This document shows, piece after piece, positions 19,040 through 28,424 of a stretch of 64,000 nt of DNA. The translations under genes and the position numbers were made by a program. How positions within the stretch are numbered: the first letter of the stretch is position 1; each line of letters starts with the position of its first letter. The notes beneath the pieces were generated by a model. That model ran no database searches and was not told where the DNA came from. It saw only the letters and a program-made list of their open reading frames with translations. The stretch is from Streptosporangium sp. NBC_01495 (GTDB lineage Bacteria; Actinomycetota; Actinomycetes; Streptosporangiales; Streptosporangiaceae), in the NCBI RefSeq assembly GCF_036250735.1, contig NZ_CP109430.1, forward strand, positions 1,240,001-1,304,000, given 5' to 3'.

Positions 19040-19846
19040 TCATATATGTCGTGCCAGGAAGGCCAGCTGCTCGGGTAACACCCTGCGGCGGTAGGCCGTG
19101 TCCTGGCAGCCTTTGCTGATCCCTCCTTCGGCCGTGGCGCCCAGCGCCTTCAGGCCCTTCAGCATGGTCTGGGTCTGCCGGGCCCACGCGTCGCGCTCAC
19201 CGCACCCCAGCCAGACCGGGATGTCCACGAGCTCGCGCAGCGGCGCCTGTGCCGCGCTCACCGTCGGGGACGCCGCGACCACCGCCCCCACCTGCTCGGG
19301 GCCGAGCTCCGCGGCGAGTCTCAGCGCCCCGGCGCCGCCCGACGACCAGCCCATCAGCCCGATCTTCGTGGTGTCCATCCCGTTCGTGTTCAGGTACGGC
19401 AGCAGCGTGCCCGGGATGTCGGCGGAGGGCCAGTCGTCGATGGAGGCCACCGCGAAGCGCCCGCCGCCCGCGGCCAGGTAGCGGTCGACCGCGTAGACGT
19501 CGAACGGCGTGCGCGCGTCACCCGCGGCCCCGTGAAGCATGATCACCACGGGTAGCCCGTCCACGGCCCCCGGCGGCATTCCGACGATCACGCGCCGCCG
19601 GTCGACCCGGCTCCGCTGGAGCGTTCCAGGAGAGGTCGCCGGAGGCTCGGGGACCGCGCCGCAGACGATCTGGGCGTACGCGCCCCGGATGCCGTCGGGT
19701 CCGGCCGCCAGGGCGGCGCCGCCGAGGCCGAGCGCGGCCAGCCCGCCGCCCACGAGGAAGGCGCGCCGTCTGAGAAGACCCCTGCCGCCCGATGGGTGTG
19801 ATGGAGCTCCGCCCCCACCGCGTTCCGCGTCCATGCAGGGCACCAT
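19040..19846 (-). CDS. Tat-exported alpha/beta hydrolase (feruloyl/PHB-esterase-like)
   Basis: A 268-aa predicted secreted serine hydrolase. The N-terminus has a twin-arginine signal (LLRRRAFLVGGGLAALGLGG), then a hydrolase core with the oxyanion region VVIMLHGAAGD and nucleophile elbow GLMGWSSGG (GxSxG), and a late His-containing tail. The GTLLPYLNTNGMD and VAASPTVS segments resemble LpqC/polyhydroxybutyrate-depolymerase-type esterases. Start is ATG 19846 or 19834; neither has a Shine-Dalgarno, so a leaderless mRNA is possible. Substrate unknown. Confidence 0.75.
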   Translation of the reverse strand: MVPCMDAERGGGGAPSHPSGGRGLLRRRAFLVGGGLAALGLGGAALAAGPDGIRGAYAQIVCGAVPEPPATSPGTLQRSRVDRRRVIVGMPPGAVDGLPVVIMLHGAAGDARTPFDVYAVDRYLAAGGGRFAVASIDDWPSADIPGTLLPYLNTNGMDTTKIGLMGWSSGGAGALRLAAELGPEQVGAVVAASPTVSAAQAPLRELVDIPVWLGCGERDAWARQTQTMLKGLKALGATAEGGISKGCQDTAYRRRVLPEQLAFLARHI

Positions 19847-19997
19847 AGGCGGTGCGCGGGCGGGCGCGGGTGAAGAACGGTAGTCTTCCCGCGTGACTGA
19901 AGCCGTGGGCTGACAAGGGAAGACGCGTTCACCGGCGCCCGGGACGCGGCGCGTGACACGCCGGCCGGCGCGGCCGCGCCGTGGATGGGGGGTTTCG

Positions 19998-22900
19998 TTG
20001 TATCTCAAGACCCTTACCCTGCGCGGGTTCAAGTCCTTCGCCTCGGCCACCACGCTCCGGTTCGAGCCGGGCATCACCGCTGTCGTGGGTCCCAACGGAT
20101 CCGGCAAGTCCAACGTGGTCGACGCCCTGGCCTGGGTGATGGGCGAGCACAGCGCCAAGTCGCTGCGCGGCGGCAAGATGGAGGACGTCATCTTCGCCGG
20201 CACCTCCTCGCGGGCCCCGCTGGGACGCGCCGAGGTCACGCTGACCATCGACAACACCGACGGCATGCTCCCGATCGACTACACCGAGGTGACGATCAGC
20301 CGCCTGATGTTCCGGGCGGGCCAGAGCGAGTACGCCATCAACGGCGACACCTGCCGTCTGCTCGACATCCAGGAGCTCCTGTCCGACTCCGGCATCGGCC
20401 GCGAGATGCACGTCATCGTCGGGCAGGGCCAGCTCGACCAGGTGCTGCACGCGGGACCCGAGGAGCGCAGGGCGTTCATCGAGGAGGCCGCGGGCGTCCT
20501 GAAGCACCGCAAGCGCAAGGAGAAGGCGCTGCGGAAGCTCGACGCCATGCAGGCCAACATGACCCGGGTCCAGGACCTCACCACCGAGTTGCGCCGCCAG
20601 CTCAAACCGCTGGGCCGCCAGGCCGAGATCGCCCGCAAGGCCGCCGTCATCCAGGCCGACCTGCGTGACGCCAGGCTCCGGCTGCTCGCCGACGACGTGC
20701 TCACCCTGCGGACCACCCTGGAACGGGAGATGGCCGACGAGGAGGCCGTCCTCACCCGCCGCGCCGCGGTGGAGACGGAGCTGGAGCAGGGCCAGGTCGC
20801 CGAGTCCGAGCTGGAGGCCGCCGAGGCCGAGGCCCAGCCGCGCCTGGCCGCGGCCCAGGAGACGTTCTTCCGCCTCTCATCCCTGCGCGAGCGCCTCAGG
20901 GGCCTGGCCGGGCTCGCCGCCGAGCGGCACCGGCACGCCACCGACACCGCCGTGGAGCGGCGCGGGCGCGACCCCGAGGACTTCGAGCGCGAGGCCGAGG
21001 AGGTCCGCGAACAGGAGCGGGTCCTGGCCGAGCTGCTCGACGGAGAGCGGGAGTCGCTCGCCGGAGCGGTGGCCCGGCGCGCCGAGACCGAGGCCGCGCT
21101 CGCCGCCGAGGAGCGGCGGCTGGCCGCGGAGGCCAGGGCCGCCGCGGACCGGCGCGAGGGCCTGGCCAGGCTCAGGGGGCAGGCCGGGGCGGCGCGCAGC
21201 CGGGCGGGGGCCGCCGAGGAGGAGATCGGCAGGCTGCGGCGTTCGCTGGAGGAGGCCGAGCAGCGGGCCGAGGAGGCGCGGGCCGAGCACGAGGGTCAGG
21301 AGCGCGCCGAGCCGTCCGCCGACCCCGCCCTCGCCGAGGAGCTGGAGATCGCCCTGGAGACGGTCGAGCAGGCCAGGGAGTCCGTCGAGCTGGCCAGGGC
21401 CGGGGTCGAGGAGGCCAAGGCGGCCGTCGCGGGCCCGAGCTCCGCGCTCGGCGCGGCCAGGGCCGCCCTCGCCGCCGCCCGCAAGGCCGACCAGCAGGCG
21501 CAGCGCCAGGTGGCCGCTCTCGAGGCCAGGTTCGAGGCGTTGGAGATGGGCCTGGCCGGTGGTGCCGACGGCGCCGCCGCCCTGCTCGCCGCCGACCTGG
21601 CCGGGGTGCTCGGCCCGGTGGCGACCATGTTGTCCGTGCGGTCCGGTGCGGAGGTGGCCGTCGCCGCCGTGCTCGGGGCCGCGGCCGAGGCCGTCGCCGT
21701 CGAGTCGCTGCAGAGCGCCGCCGACGCCATCGAGTTCCTCAGGGGCCACGACGGCGGCCACGCCACCCTCGTCATCGCCTCCGGCGAGGCGGGGAAGGGC
21801 TCGCCGGGGCAGGTGCCGCTGGCCGGAGCCGAGTGGGCGATCGACCTGGTCACGGTCTCCGCCGAGCTGCGGGCCGCCGCCGCCCACCTGCTCGCGAACG
21901 TGCTGGTCGTGGACGACCTCGCGACGGCGAGGAAGGCGGTCGAGCAGCGCCCCGAACTGCGGGCCGTCACCCGGTCCGGTGACCTCCTGGGCGTTCACGC
22001 CGCCAGGGGCGGCTCCGCGGGCGGCACCTCCGCGCTTCAGATGCGAGCCGCCCTCGACGAGGCCGCCGCCGACCTGGCCGAAGCCAGGGTCGCCGCCGAG
22101 CTGGCGGGAACGGAGCTGGAGGAGACCGCCGAGGCCGAGGCGGAGGCGCAGCTCGCGGTCGAGACCGCCCAGGCGCGGGTCGCCGAGGCGCAGACGGGCG
22201 TGCAGAACGCGCAGGCCGGGGTCAACGCGGCGCAGGCCGCCCTGGACCGGGTCAGGGCCAGGCAGCGCGACGCGGACCAGAAGGTCGCCGCGGTGGCGAA
22301 GCGTCTCGCCCAGCTGGGCGCCGCCGCCAAGGCGGCCCGCGACGAGTGCGAGCGCCTGGCCAGGGGCGTACGGGCCGCCGAGGAGGCGCGCGACCGCGAC
22401 GCGGCCGGTCTCGCCGAGCTGGAGGAGCGGCTCGCCGCCGCCGTCGGCGCCGAGGAGCTGGAGACCGAGCCCACCACCGACCTCCGCGACGAGCTCGCCG
22501 AGATCTGCGCGACGGCCAGACAGGACGAGATGGAGGTCCGGCTCGCCGTACGGACGGCGGAGGAGCGGGTCAGGGGCATCGAGGGCAGGGCCGACGAGCT
22601 GACGCGCGCCGCCGAGCGTGAGCGCGAGGAGCGTTCCAGGGCGGCCGAGCGCCGCGAGTGGCGGCGCAGGCAGGCCAGGACGGCGCAGGCGGTCGTCCGG
22701 GGCGCCGAGCTGGCGCTGCGCGCGCTGGAGACCTCCCTGGGGGCCGCGGCCGGCGAGCGCGACGAGGCCGAGCTGGCGCGCGGGCAGATCGACGCCTCGC
22801 TCAAGGCCGTCAGGATCCGCGTCCGGGAACTCTCCGGAGAGCTGGACAAGCTGGTCAACCGGGCGCACGGCAGCGAGGTGGCCCGCACCGAGCAGCGGCT

Positions 22901-23684
22901 CCGCCTGGAGCAGCTGGAGGGGCGGGCGGTGGAGGAGTACGGCGTCGAGGCCGACACCCTCATCGCCGAGTACGGCCCCGGTGAGCCGGTCCCGACGGCC
23001 GACGGCGAGCCCGTCCCCTACGACCGCGACGAGCAGCTCAAGCGGGCCAGGGCGGCCGACCGCCAGATGGCCCAGCTCGGCAAGGTCAACCCGCTCGCGC
23101 TCGAGGAGTTCGCGGCGCTCGAGGAGCGGCACTCGTTCCTCACCTCTCAGCTGGAAGACCTCAAGAAGACCCGCCGAGACCTGCTGCTGGTGGTCAAGGA
23201 GGTCGACGACCGGGTCGAGCAGGTGTTCGGCGCAGCCTTCGCGGACGTGGCCCGCGAGTTCGAGACGATCTTCACGCGGGTGTTCCCCGGCGGCGAGGGC
23301 AGGCTGCTGCTCACCGACCCCGAGAACATGCTGACCACCGGCGTCGAGGTCGAGGCCCGGCCGCCGGGCAAGAAGGTCAAGCGGCTGTCGCTGCTGTCGG
23401 GCGGCGAGCGGTCGCTGACCGCGGTGGCGTTCCTCGTGTCCATCTTCAAGGCGCGCCCCTCGCCGTTCTACGTGATGGACGAGGTCGAGGCCGCGCTGGA
23501 CGACACCAACACCCAGCGCCTGCTGACCCTCTTCGAGGAGCTCCGGCAGACCTCGCAGATCATCATCATCACCCACCAGAAGCGCACGATGGAGATCGCC
23601 GACGCGCTGTACGGGGTGTCGATGCGCGGGGACGGCGTCACCCAGGTCATCAGCCAGCGTCTCAGGGAACACGAGTCCGTCTGA
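19998..23684 (+). CDS. smc: chromosome segregation protein SMC
   Basis: ATPase of the condensin complex (with ScpA/ScpB) that organises and segregates the chromosome. The 1,228-aa product begins with TTG at 19998 (MYLKTLTLRGFKSFASATTL), with GGGGGG 6 nt upstream. It has Walker A VVGPNGSGKSN (residues about 32-42), a first coiled-coil arm, a hinge near residues 520-650, a second arm, and the C-terminal signature LSGGERSLTAVAFL and Walker B YVMDEVEAALDD. The arms are extremely Ala/Glu/Arg rich, typical of high-GC SMC. The smc-ftsY order is conserved. Confidence 0.95.
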   Translation: MYLKTLTLRGFKSFASATTLRFEPGITAVVGPNGSGKSNVVDALAWVMGEHSAKSLRGGKMEDVIFAGTSSRAPLGRAEVTLTIDNTDGMLPIDYTEVTISRLMFRAGQSEYAINGDTCRLLDIQELLSDSGIGREMHVIVGQGQLDQVLHAGPEERRAFIEEAAGVLKHRKRKEKALRKLDAMQANMTRVQDLTTELRRQLKPLGRQAEIARKAAVIQADLRDARLRLLADDVLTLRTTLEREMADEEAVLTRRAAVETELEQGQVAESELEAAEAEAQPRLAAAQETFFRLSSLRERLRGLAGLAAERHRHATDTAVERRGRDPEDFEREAEEVREQERVLAELLDGERESLAGAVARRAETEAALAAEERRLAAEARAAADRREGLARLRGQAGAARSRAGAAEEEIGRLRRSLEEAEQRAEEARAEHEGQERAEPSADPALAEELEIALETVEQARESVELARAGVEEAKAAVAGPSSALGAARAALAAARKADQQAQRQVAALEARFEALEMGLAGGADGAAALLAADLAGVLGPVATMLSVRSGAEVAVAAVLGAAAEAVAVESLQSAADAIEFLRGHDGGHATLVIASGEAGKGSPGQVPLAGAEWAIDLVTVSAELRAAAAHLLANVLVVDDLATARKAVEQRPELRAVTRSGDLLGVHAARGGSAGGTSALQMRAALDEAAADLAEARVAAELAGTELEETAEAEAEAQLAVETAQARVAEAQTGVQNAQAGVNAAQAALDRVRARQRDADQKVAAVAKRLAQLGAAAKAARDECERLARGVRAAEEARDRDAAGLAELEERLAAAVGAEELETEPTTDLRDELAEICATARQDEMEVRLAVRTAEERVRGIEGRADELTRAAEREREERSRAAERREWRRRQARTAQAVVRGAELALRALETSLGAAAGERDEAELARGQIDASLKAVRIRVRELSGELDKLVNRAHGSEVARTEQRLRLEQLEGRAVEEYGVEADTLIAEYGPGEPVPTADGEPVPYDRDEQLKRARAADRQMAQLGKVNPLALEEFAALEERHSFLTSQLEDLKKTRRDLLLVVKEVDDRVEQVFGAAFADVAREFETIFTRVFPGGEGRLLLTDPENMLTTGVEVEARPPGKKVKRLSLLSGGERSLTAVAFLVSIFKARPSPFYVMDEVEAALDDTNTQRLLTLFEELRQTSQIIIITHQKRTMEIADALYGVSMRGDGVTQVISQRLREHESV

Positions 23685-23910
23685 ACCGTCGGGGGATCGG
23701 GGCTCCGAGTCGCTTTCGGGGGAAGCGGTTCTTCGGGGAGGCGGTGGGTGCGCGTTCGCGGGGTGTCTTGAGCCGTTCTCGGGGTGAGGTGAGGCGGCGG
23801 GGGAGCGCGATCGCGGGGGGTCGGGTGGTGACCGTCGGTGAAGGACCGCGGGCCCGTCCGGAGCACCGGGGTGTCGGAGCATCCCGGGGCGTCTGGAAAA
23901 CTGTGCTCTT

Positions 23911-25098
23911 GTGGAAGCCTATCTCGGCATAATCGCGATCATCGTCGTCATCGCCCTGTTGGCGGCGGGCGGCATGCTCCTGCTGTTCAGGTCCGGGGGC
24001 AGGACCGCGCCGCCGCGGGTCGAGCCGCCCGAGGCGCCGTCGATCCCCGAGGAGACGAAGGCCCCCGGCCGGGGTTCGGTCCTGGAGGACGACGCGACGA
24101 CCACCGTGCCGCCGCCGGCCAAGCCGGTCGAGCCCGCGGAGGTCACCGTCGTCGCGCCGGTGATCGAGGTTCCTCCGCCGTCCGCCGGACGGATGGTGCG
24201 GCTCCGCGCCCGGCTGGCCCGGTCGCAGAGCACGCTGGGCAAGGGGCTTTTGGAGCTGCTCTCCCGCGACCGTCTCGACGACGACGCCTGGGACGAGATC
24301 GAGGAGACCCTGATTACCGCCGACGTCGGCGTGACGCCGACCCGGGCGATGGTCGACGAGCTGCGTACCCGGGTGAAGGTGCTGGGCAGCCGGACGCCCC
24401 AGGAGGCGCGCGCCCTGCTCAGGGAGCAGTTGCTCGCCCAGATCGGCGTCGACATGGACCGCACCCTGCACGTCACGCCGCACGGCGAGCGCCCCGCGGT
24501 GGTCCTCGTGGTCGGCGTGAACGGCACCGGCAAGACCACCACCACCGGCAAGCTGGCGCGCGTCCTCATCGGTGACGGCGGCAAGGTCGTGCTGGGCGCC
24601 GCCGACACCTTCCGCGCCGCCGCCGCCGACCAGCTGCAGACCTGGGGAGACCGCGTCGGAGCCGCGGTCGTCCGCGGGCCCGAGGGCGGCGACCCCGCCT
24701 CGGTGGCCTTCGACGCCGTCGCCGAGGGCATCAGGGAGAAGGCCGACGTGGTGATCGTCGACACCGCCGGGCGGCTGCACACCAAGACCGGTCTGATGGA
24801 CGAGCTCGGCAAGGTCAAGCGCGTCATCGAGAAGAAGGCCACGGTCGACGAGGTCCTGCTCGTCCTCGACGCCACCACGGGTCAGAACGGCATGCGCCAG
24901 GCCCAGGTGTTCGCCGAGGTCGTCAACATCACCGGCATCGCCCTGACCAAGCTCGACGGCACCGCCAAGGGCGGCATCATCATCTCCGTCCAGCGCGAGC
25001 TGGGCGTCCCGGTCAAGCTGGTCGGCCTCGGCGAGGGGCCCGACGACCTGGCCCCGTTCGACCCCGAGGTCTTCGTGGACGCGCTCCTCGGAGACTGA
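23911..25098 (+). CDS. ftsY: signal recognition particle receptor FtsY
   Basis: SRP receptor GTPase that docks translating ribosomes at the membrane. The 395-aa product (GTG start) has an N-terminal transmembrane anchor (YLGIIAIIVVIALLAAGGMLLLF), a Pro/Glu-rich A domain, an N domain, and the G domain with GVNGTGKTTT (G1), DTFRAAAADQL, VDTAGR (G3) and TKLDG (G4), then GLGEGPDDLAPF. A 227-bp GC-rich spacer without a gene separates it from smc. Confidence 0.95.
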   Translation: MEAYLGIIAIIVVIALLAAGGMLLLFRSGGRTAPPRVEPPEAPSIPEETKAPGRGSVLEDDATTTVPPPAKPVEPAEVTVVAPVIEVPPPSAGRMVRLRARLARSQSTLGKGLLELLSRDRLDDDAWDEIEETLITADVGVTPTRAMVDELRTRVKVLGSRTPQEARALLREQLLAQIGVDMDRTLHVTPHGERPAVVLVVGVNGTGKTTTTGKLARVLIGDGGKVVLGAADTFRAAAADQLQTWGDRVGAAVVRGPEGGDPASVAFDAVAEGIREKADVVIVDTAGRLHTKTGLMDELGKVKRVIEKKATVDEVLLVLDATTGQNGMRQAQVFAEVVNITGIALTKLDGTAKGGIIISVQRELGVPVKLVGLGEGPDDLAPFDPEVFVDALLGD

Positions 25099-25194
25099 GT
25101 CCCCCGCCCTGCCCCGCCTCGCGCCGTCATCGGCTCGGGGCGTCGCGGGCGGTACGGGCAGGGGGGCCACCCCGGCGGCGCCCGGACCGCGTTC

Positions 25195-25378
25195 CGGTGC
25201 TCGGCCCGGTTCGGGACGGATGCTCGGATCGGTCTCGGACGTGTGCTCGGGTCGCTCCTGGATGTGTGCTTGGTCCGGTCTCGGATGTGTGCCCGGCCCA
25301 GTCCCGGATGTGTGCTTGGTCCGGTCTCGGACGTGCGCCCGGGTCGCTCCCGGACGTGTGCCCGGCCAGGTTCCGGGC
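25195..25378. repeat. 23-bp tandem repeat, eight copies, between ftsY and the siderophore ABC genes
   Basis: Eight consecutive 23-bp units begin at 25195, 25218, 25241, 25264, 25287, 25310, 25333 and 25356, each of the form GTGTGCNCGGNNCGGTCTCGGA with a partial ninth. The array stops 15 bp before the stop codon of the convergent ABC ATPase gene. Since 23 is not a multiple of three it cannot encode a repeated peptide. There are no unique spacers, so it is not CRISPR. Confidence 0.9.
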
Positions 25379-25392
25379 GGATGCGGGGCGGG

Positions 25393-26190
25393 TCAGTGCC
25401 GGGGCTGCTGGGACAGGGTGCCGATGGGGATGACCAGCGGGGTGCCGGCCACCGGGTCCTCGATGACCTTGGCGTCCAGTTCGAAGACCTCCGCCAGCAG
25501 GGCCTCGGTGAGCACCTCGGCCGGAGGCCCCGCGGCGACGACCCTGCCGTCCCGCATGGCCACCAGGCGGTCGGCGTAGCGGGCGGCGAGGTTCAGGTCG
25601 TGCAGGACCATCACCACGGTGCGGTCCAGCTCCCCGTGCAGCCTGCGTACCAGCTCCAGCACCTCGATCTGGTGGGCCAGGTCGAGGAAGGTCGTCGGCT
25701 CGTCGAGCAGCAGCAGGTCGGTGCCCTGGGCGAGGGCCATGGAGATCCACGCCCGCTGCCGCTGCCCGCCGGACAGCTCGTCCAGCGGACGGTCGCCCAG
25801 GTCGAGCAGGCCGGTCATGGCCAGGGCCTCGCCGACCGCGGACTCGTCGTCGGAGGACCACTGGCGGTACCAGGTCTGGTGCGGGTGCCGTCCCCTGGCG
25901 ACCAGATCGGCGACGGTGAGCCCCTCGGGCGCCGAGGGGGCCTGCGGCAGCACGCCCAGGATCCTGGCGACCTCCTTGGAGGGCATCTTGTCGATGCGCT
26001 TGCCGTCGAGCAGCACCTCGCCGCCCGACGGCTTGAGCAGCCGTCCCATGGCGCGCAGCAGGGTGGACTTGCCGCACCCGTTCGGCCCGATGATCGTGGT
26101 CACCGTCCCGGCCTCGATCCCGAGGTCGAGACCGTCGACGACGACGCGGTCTCCGTATCCCAGCCTGACGTCGACGGCTTGCAGTCTCAC
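25393..26190 (-). CDS. ferric-siderophore ABC transporter ATP-binding protein
   Basis: FepC/FecE-like ATPase energising iron-siderophore uptake. The 265-aa product has Walker A GPNGCGKST (near residue 35), LPQAPSAPEGLTV (Q-loop), signature LSGGQRQRAWISMALAQ, Walker B LLLLDEPTTFLDL and the H-loop VMVLHDLNLAARYAD. It starts with GTG at 26190, overlapping the permease stop by 4 nt. It is the last of three overlapping genes of the importer operon. Confidence 0.93.
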   Translation of the reverse strand: MRLQAVDVRLGYGDRVVVDGLDLGIEAGTVTTIIGPNGCGKSTLLRAMGRLLKPSGGEVLLDGKRIDKMPSKEVARILGVLPQAPSAPEGLTVADLVARGRHPHQTWYRQWSSDDESAVGEALAMTGLLDLGDRPLDELSGGQRQRAWISMALAQGTDLLLLDEPTTFLDLAHQIEVLELVRRLHGELDRTVVMVLHDLNLAARYADRLVAMRDGRVVAAGPPAEVLTEALLAEVFELDAKVIEDPVAGTPLVIPIGTLSQQPRH

Positions 26191-27275
26191 TGGCGGGCCT
26201 CTCTGCGTACGCGGATGAGGAGATAGATCAGGTAGGGGGCGCCGAGGACCGCGGTGACCACGCCCACCGGCAGCTCGGCCGGGGTGAACGCGACGCGGGC
26301 GACCAGGTCGGCGCCGGTGGTGAGGACCGCGCCCACGAGGGCCGAGACGACCAGCGGGGGCTGGGCCACCCCCGCCAGGCGCAGTGCGATCTGCGGGGCG
26401 GCCAGGGCGACGAACGCGATCGGCCCGGCCGAGGCGGTCGCCGTCGCCGCGAGCAGCACGGCCGCGAGGATCATCAGGCCCCTGGCGAGGTTCATCCGCA
26501 CGCCCAGGCCGGTCACGGTGTCGTCGCCGAAGCGCAGCGCGCCGAGTGAGCGGGTGCCGAGCAGCGTCGCGGGGACGAGGACGGCGAGCGCGATCGCGAC
26601 GGGCACCACGTGCTCCCAGCCCCGGCCGTGCAGCGAGCCGCTGATCCAGACCATGGCCCGGCTGCTGTCGTTGACGTCGCCGACGGTCAGCAGCCAGTAC
26701 TTGAGGTTGGTGCAGATCGCCGAGACCCCGATGCCGACCAGGACAAGCCGGTAGCCGTCCAGGCCGTTGCGCCAGGCCAGCAGGTAGACGGCGAGCGCGC
26801 CGGCCAGGCCGCCCAGCAGGGCCACGAGGGGGACGCCCACCTCGGCGAGGGCGCCGCTGGTGCCGCCCCAGGTGTTTCCGGCCGCCACGATGACCGCGAC
26901 CACGGTCACGCTGGCACCGGTGGTGACGCCCAGGATGTCGGGGCTGGCCAGTGGGTTGCGGGCGATGGCCTGGGTGATCGCCCCGGCCAGGGCGAGCGCC
27001 GCGCCGACGAGGGCGCCGGTCAGCGCGCGGGGGAGCCGGAGCTCCATGATCACGAAATGGTCGGGCCCGTCGCCGGTGATCGCGCGGAAGACGTCGAGGA
27101 CGCCCATCGGGATGTCGCCGAGGCGCATGCTGAGCGCCATGAACAGCACCGTCGCGGCCAGCAGGACCAGCGCCGCGGCGACGGAGCGCGGCCGGAGCGG
27201 CCAGGAGGCGGGGCCGACGCGCAGCGCCCGCCTCTCGGCGGGAGGCCCGGCGGGGGGCGCGGTGGAGGTGGTCAC
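26187..27275 (-). CDS. ferric-siderophore ABC transporter permease (FecCD family)
   Basis: Inner-membrane permease of the iron-siderophore importer, 362 aa with about nine transmembrane helices. It contains the family stretches LRLPRALTGALVGAALALAG, ARNPLASPDILGVTTGA and the coupling region PIAFVALAAPQIA. The start is GTG at 27275, overlapping the upstream permease stop (GTGA), and its own stop overlaps the ATPase start in the same way. Confidence 0.93.
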   Translation of the reverse strand: MTTSTAPPAGPPAERRALRVGPASWPLRPRSVAAALVLLAATVLFMALSMRLGDIPMGVLDVFRAITGDGPDHFVIMELRLPRALTGALVGAALALAGAITQAIARNPLASPDILGVTTGASVTVVAVIVAAGNTWGGTSGALAEVGVPLVALLGGLAGALAVYLLAWRNGLDGYRLVLVGIGVSAICTNLKYWLLTVGDVNDSSRAMVWISGSLHGRGWEHVVPVAIALAVLVPATLLGTRSLGALRFGDDTVTGLGVRMNLARGLMILAAVLLAATATASAGPIAFVALAAPQIALRLAGVAQPPLVVSALVGAVLTTGADLVARVAFTPAELPVGVVTAVLGAPYLIYLLIRVRREARQ

Positions 27276-28330
27276 AGCCGCACCGGCTTCCTGCGTCGTA
27301 CCAGAACGATGAAGAACGGCGCGCCGACGAGGGCGAGGACCACGCCCACCTCCAGCTCGCCGGGGAAGGCCACCACGCGGCCGATCACATCGGCGAGGAG
27401 CAGGGCGGCGGCGCCCGCCAGGCCCGAGTACGGCAGCAGCCAGCGGTGGTCGGGGCCCGAGAGCGGCCGGGTCAGGTGCGGCACGATCAGGCCGATGAAG
27501 GCCAGCGAACCGCAGACCGCCACGGAGGCGCCGCTGAGCAGGGTGATGGCGGCGATGCCGACGACACGGGTCAGGATGATGTTCTGGCCGAGCGCGCGGG
27601 CGACGTCCTCGCCCAGGGAGAGGGCGTTGAGGCCGGGGGCGTTGATCAGGGCCAGGATCAGGCCGGCGGCGATGAAGATGAAGGGGAGGACCTGCCAGGC
27701 CACGTCCGCGCCCCTGGCCGCGATGGAGCCCGACTGCCAGAAGCGGAAGACGTTCATGGCCTGCTCGTCCAGCAGGACCAGCGCCGAGGTGAGCCCGTAC
27801 AGGAACGCGCTGACCGCGGTGCCCGCGAGGGCGAGGGTCACCGGCGTGGGACCGCCCCTGCCGCCGGCCATGCCGAGGGCGAACACCCCCGCGCTGGCGA
27901 GGAGGGCCCCGGCGAGACCGAACCAGATGTAGCCGTACGGGCTGGTGACGCCCAGCACGATGATGCTGAGGACCATCGCGAACGCCGCCCCCTGGGTGAC
28001 GCCGAGCAGTCCGGGGTCGGCCAGCGGGTTGCGGGTGTGGCCCTGCATGAGGGCGCCCGCGACGCCGAGGGCGATCCCGGCCATGACGCCGATGGCGGTC
28101 CTGGGGATCCGCAGTGACCGGACGACGATGTCGTTCTCGGTGCCGGTGGGGCCGGTGAGCGCGTGCCAGACGTCGGCCGGAGGGACCGGTTTGGCGCCGA
28201 CCGCGAGGCTCAGCACGACCGTCACCACGAGGGCGGCGAGCAATCCGGCCAGGACGAAAAGGCGGCGCCGGTGGGTTTTTCTCAGACCCGCGCCGGGGGC
28301 GGGCCGTGAGACGGCCACCGCGTTGATCAC
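27272..28330 (-). CDS. ferric-siderophore ABC transporter permease (FecCD family)
   Basis: Second permease subunit, 352 aa, first gene of the importer operon. It shows SLRIPRTAIGVMAGIALGVAGALMQGHTRNPLADPGLLGVTQGA and SLAFIGLIVPHLTR, both hallmarks of FepD/FecCD proteins. The GTG start at 28330 has a perfect AGGAGG 6 nt upstream. It diverges from the receptor lipoprotein gene; the iron-box palindrome lies 41 bp upstream of its start. Confidence 0.93.
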   Translation of the reverse strand: MINAVAVSRPAPGAGLRKTHRRRLFVLAGLLAALVVTVVLSLAVGAKPVPPADVWHALTGPTGTENDIVVRSLRIPRTAIGVMAGIALGVAGALMQGHTRNPLADPGLLGVTQGAAFAMVLSIIVLGVTSPYGYIWFGLAGALLASAGVFALGMAGGRGGPTPVTLALAGTAVSAFLYGLTSALVLLDEQAMNVFRFWQSGSIAARGADVAWQVLPFIFIAAGLILALINAPGLNALSLGEDVARALGQNIILTRVVGIAAITLLSGASVAVCGSLAFIGLIVPHLTRPLSGPDHRWLLPYSGLAGAAALLLADVIGRVVAFPGELEVGVVLALVGAPFFIVLVRRRKPVRL

Positions 28331-28370
28331 CTGACCTCCTCTTTCTTGCTCGAACCGGTACGAGTATGCC

Positions 28371-28390
28371 AGCTTAGGTATGGCTAAGCT
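28371..28390. promoter_or_regulatory. DtxR/IdeR (DmdR)-type iron box between the divergent siderophore genes
   Basis: AGCTTAGGTATGGCTAAGCT: AGCTTAG and CTAAGCT form a perfect 7-bp inverted repeat with a 6-bp centre. It resembles the known actinobacterial iron-box consensus TTAGGTTAGGCTAACCTAA. It sits midway between the permease start (28330) and the receptor start (28425), so one Fe2+-dependent repressor could control both transcripts. Confidence 0.8.
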
Positions 28391-28424
28391 AAAAAGGGTT
28401 GGCCTTAACGTGGTGAAGGGATTC

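Noticed and set aside
20877-23882. Thousand-codon antisense frame over smc
   Set aside because: Composition artefact of the Ala/Glu-rich coiled coil read in reverse; no start signal or domain.
25195-25378. Regular repeats considered as a CRISPR array
   Set aside because: Units are directly contiguous without spacers and no cas genes are present.
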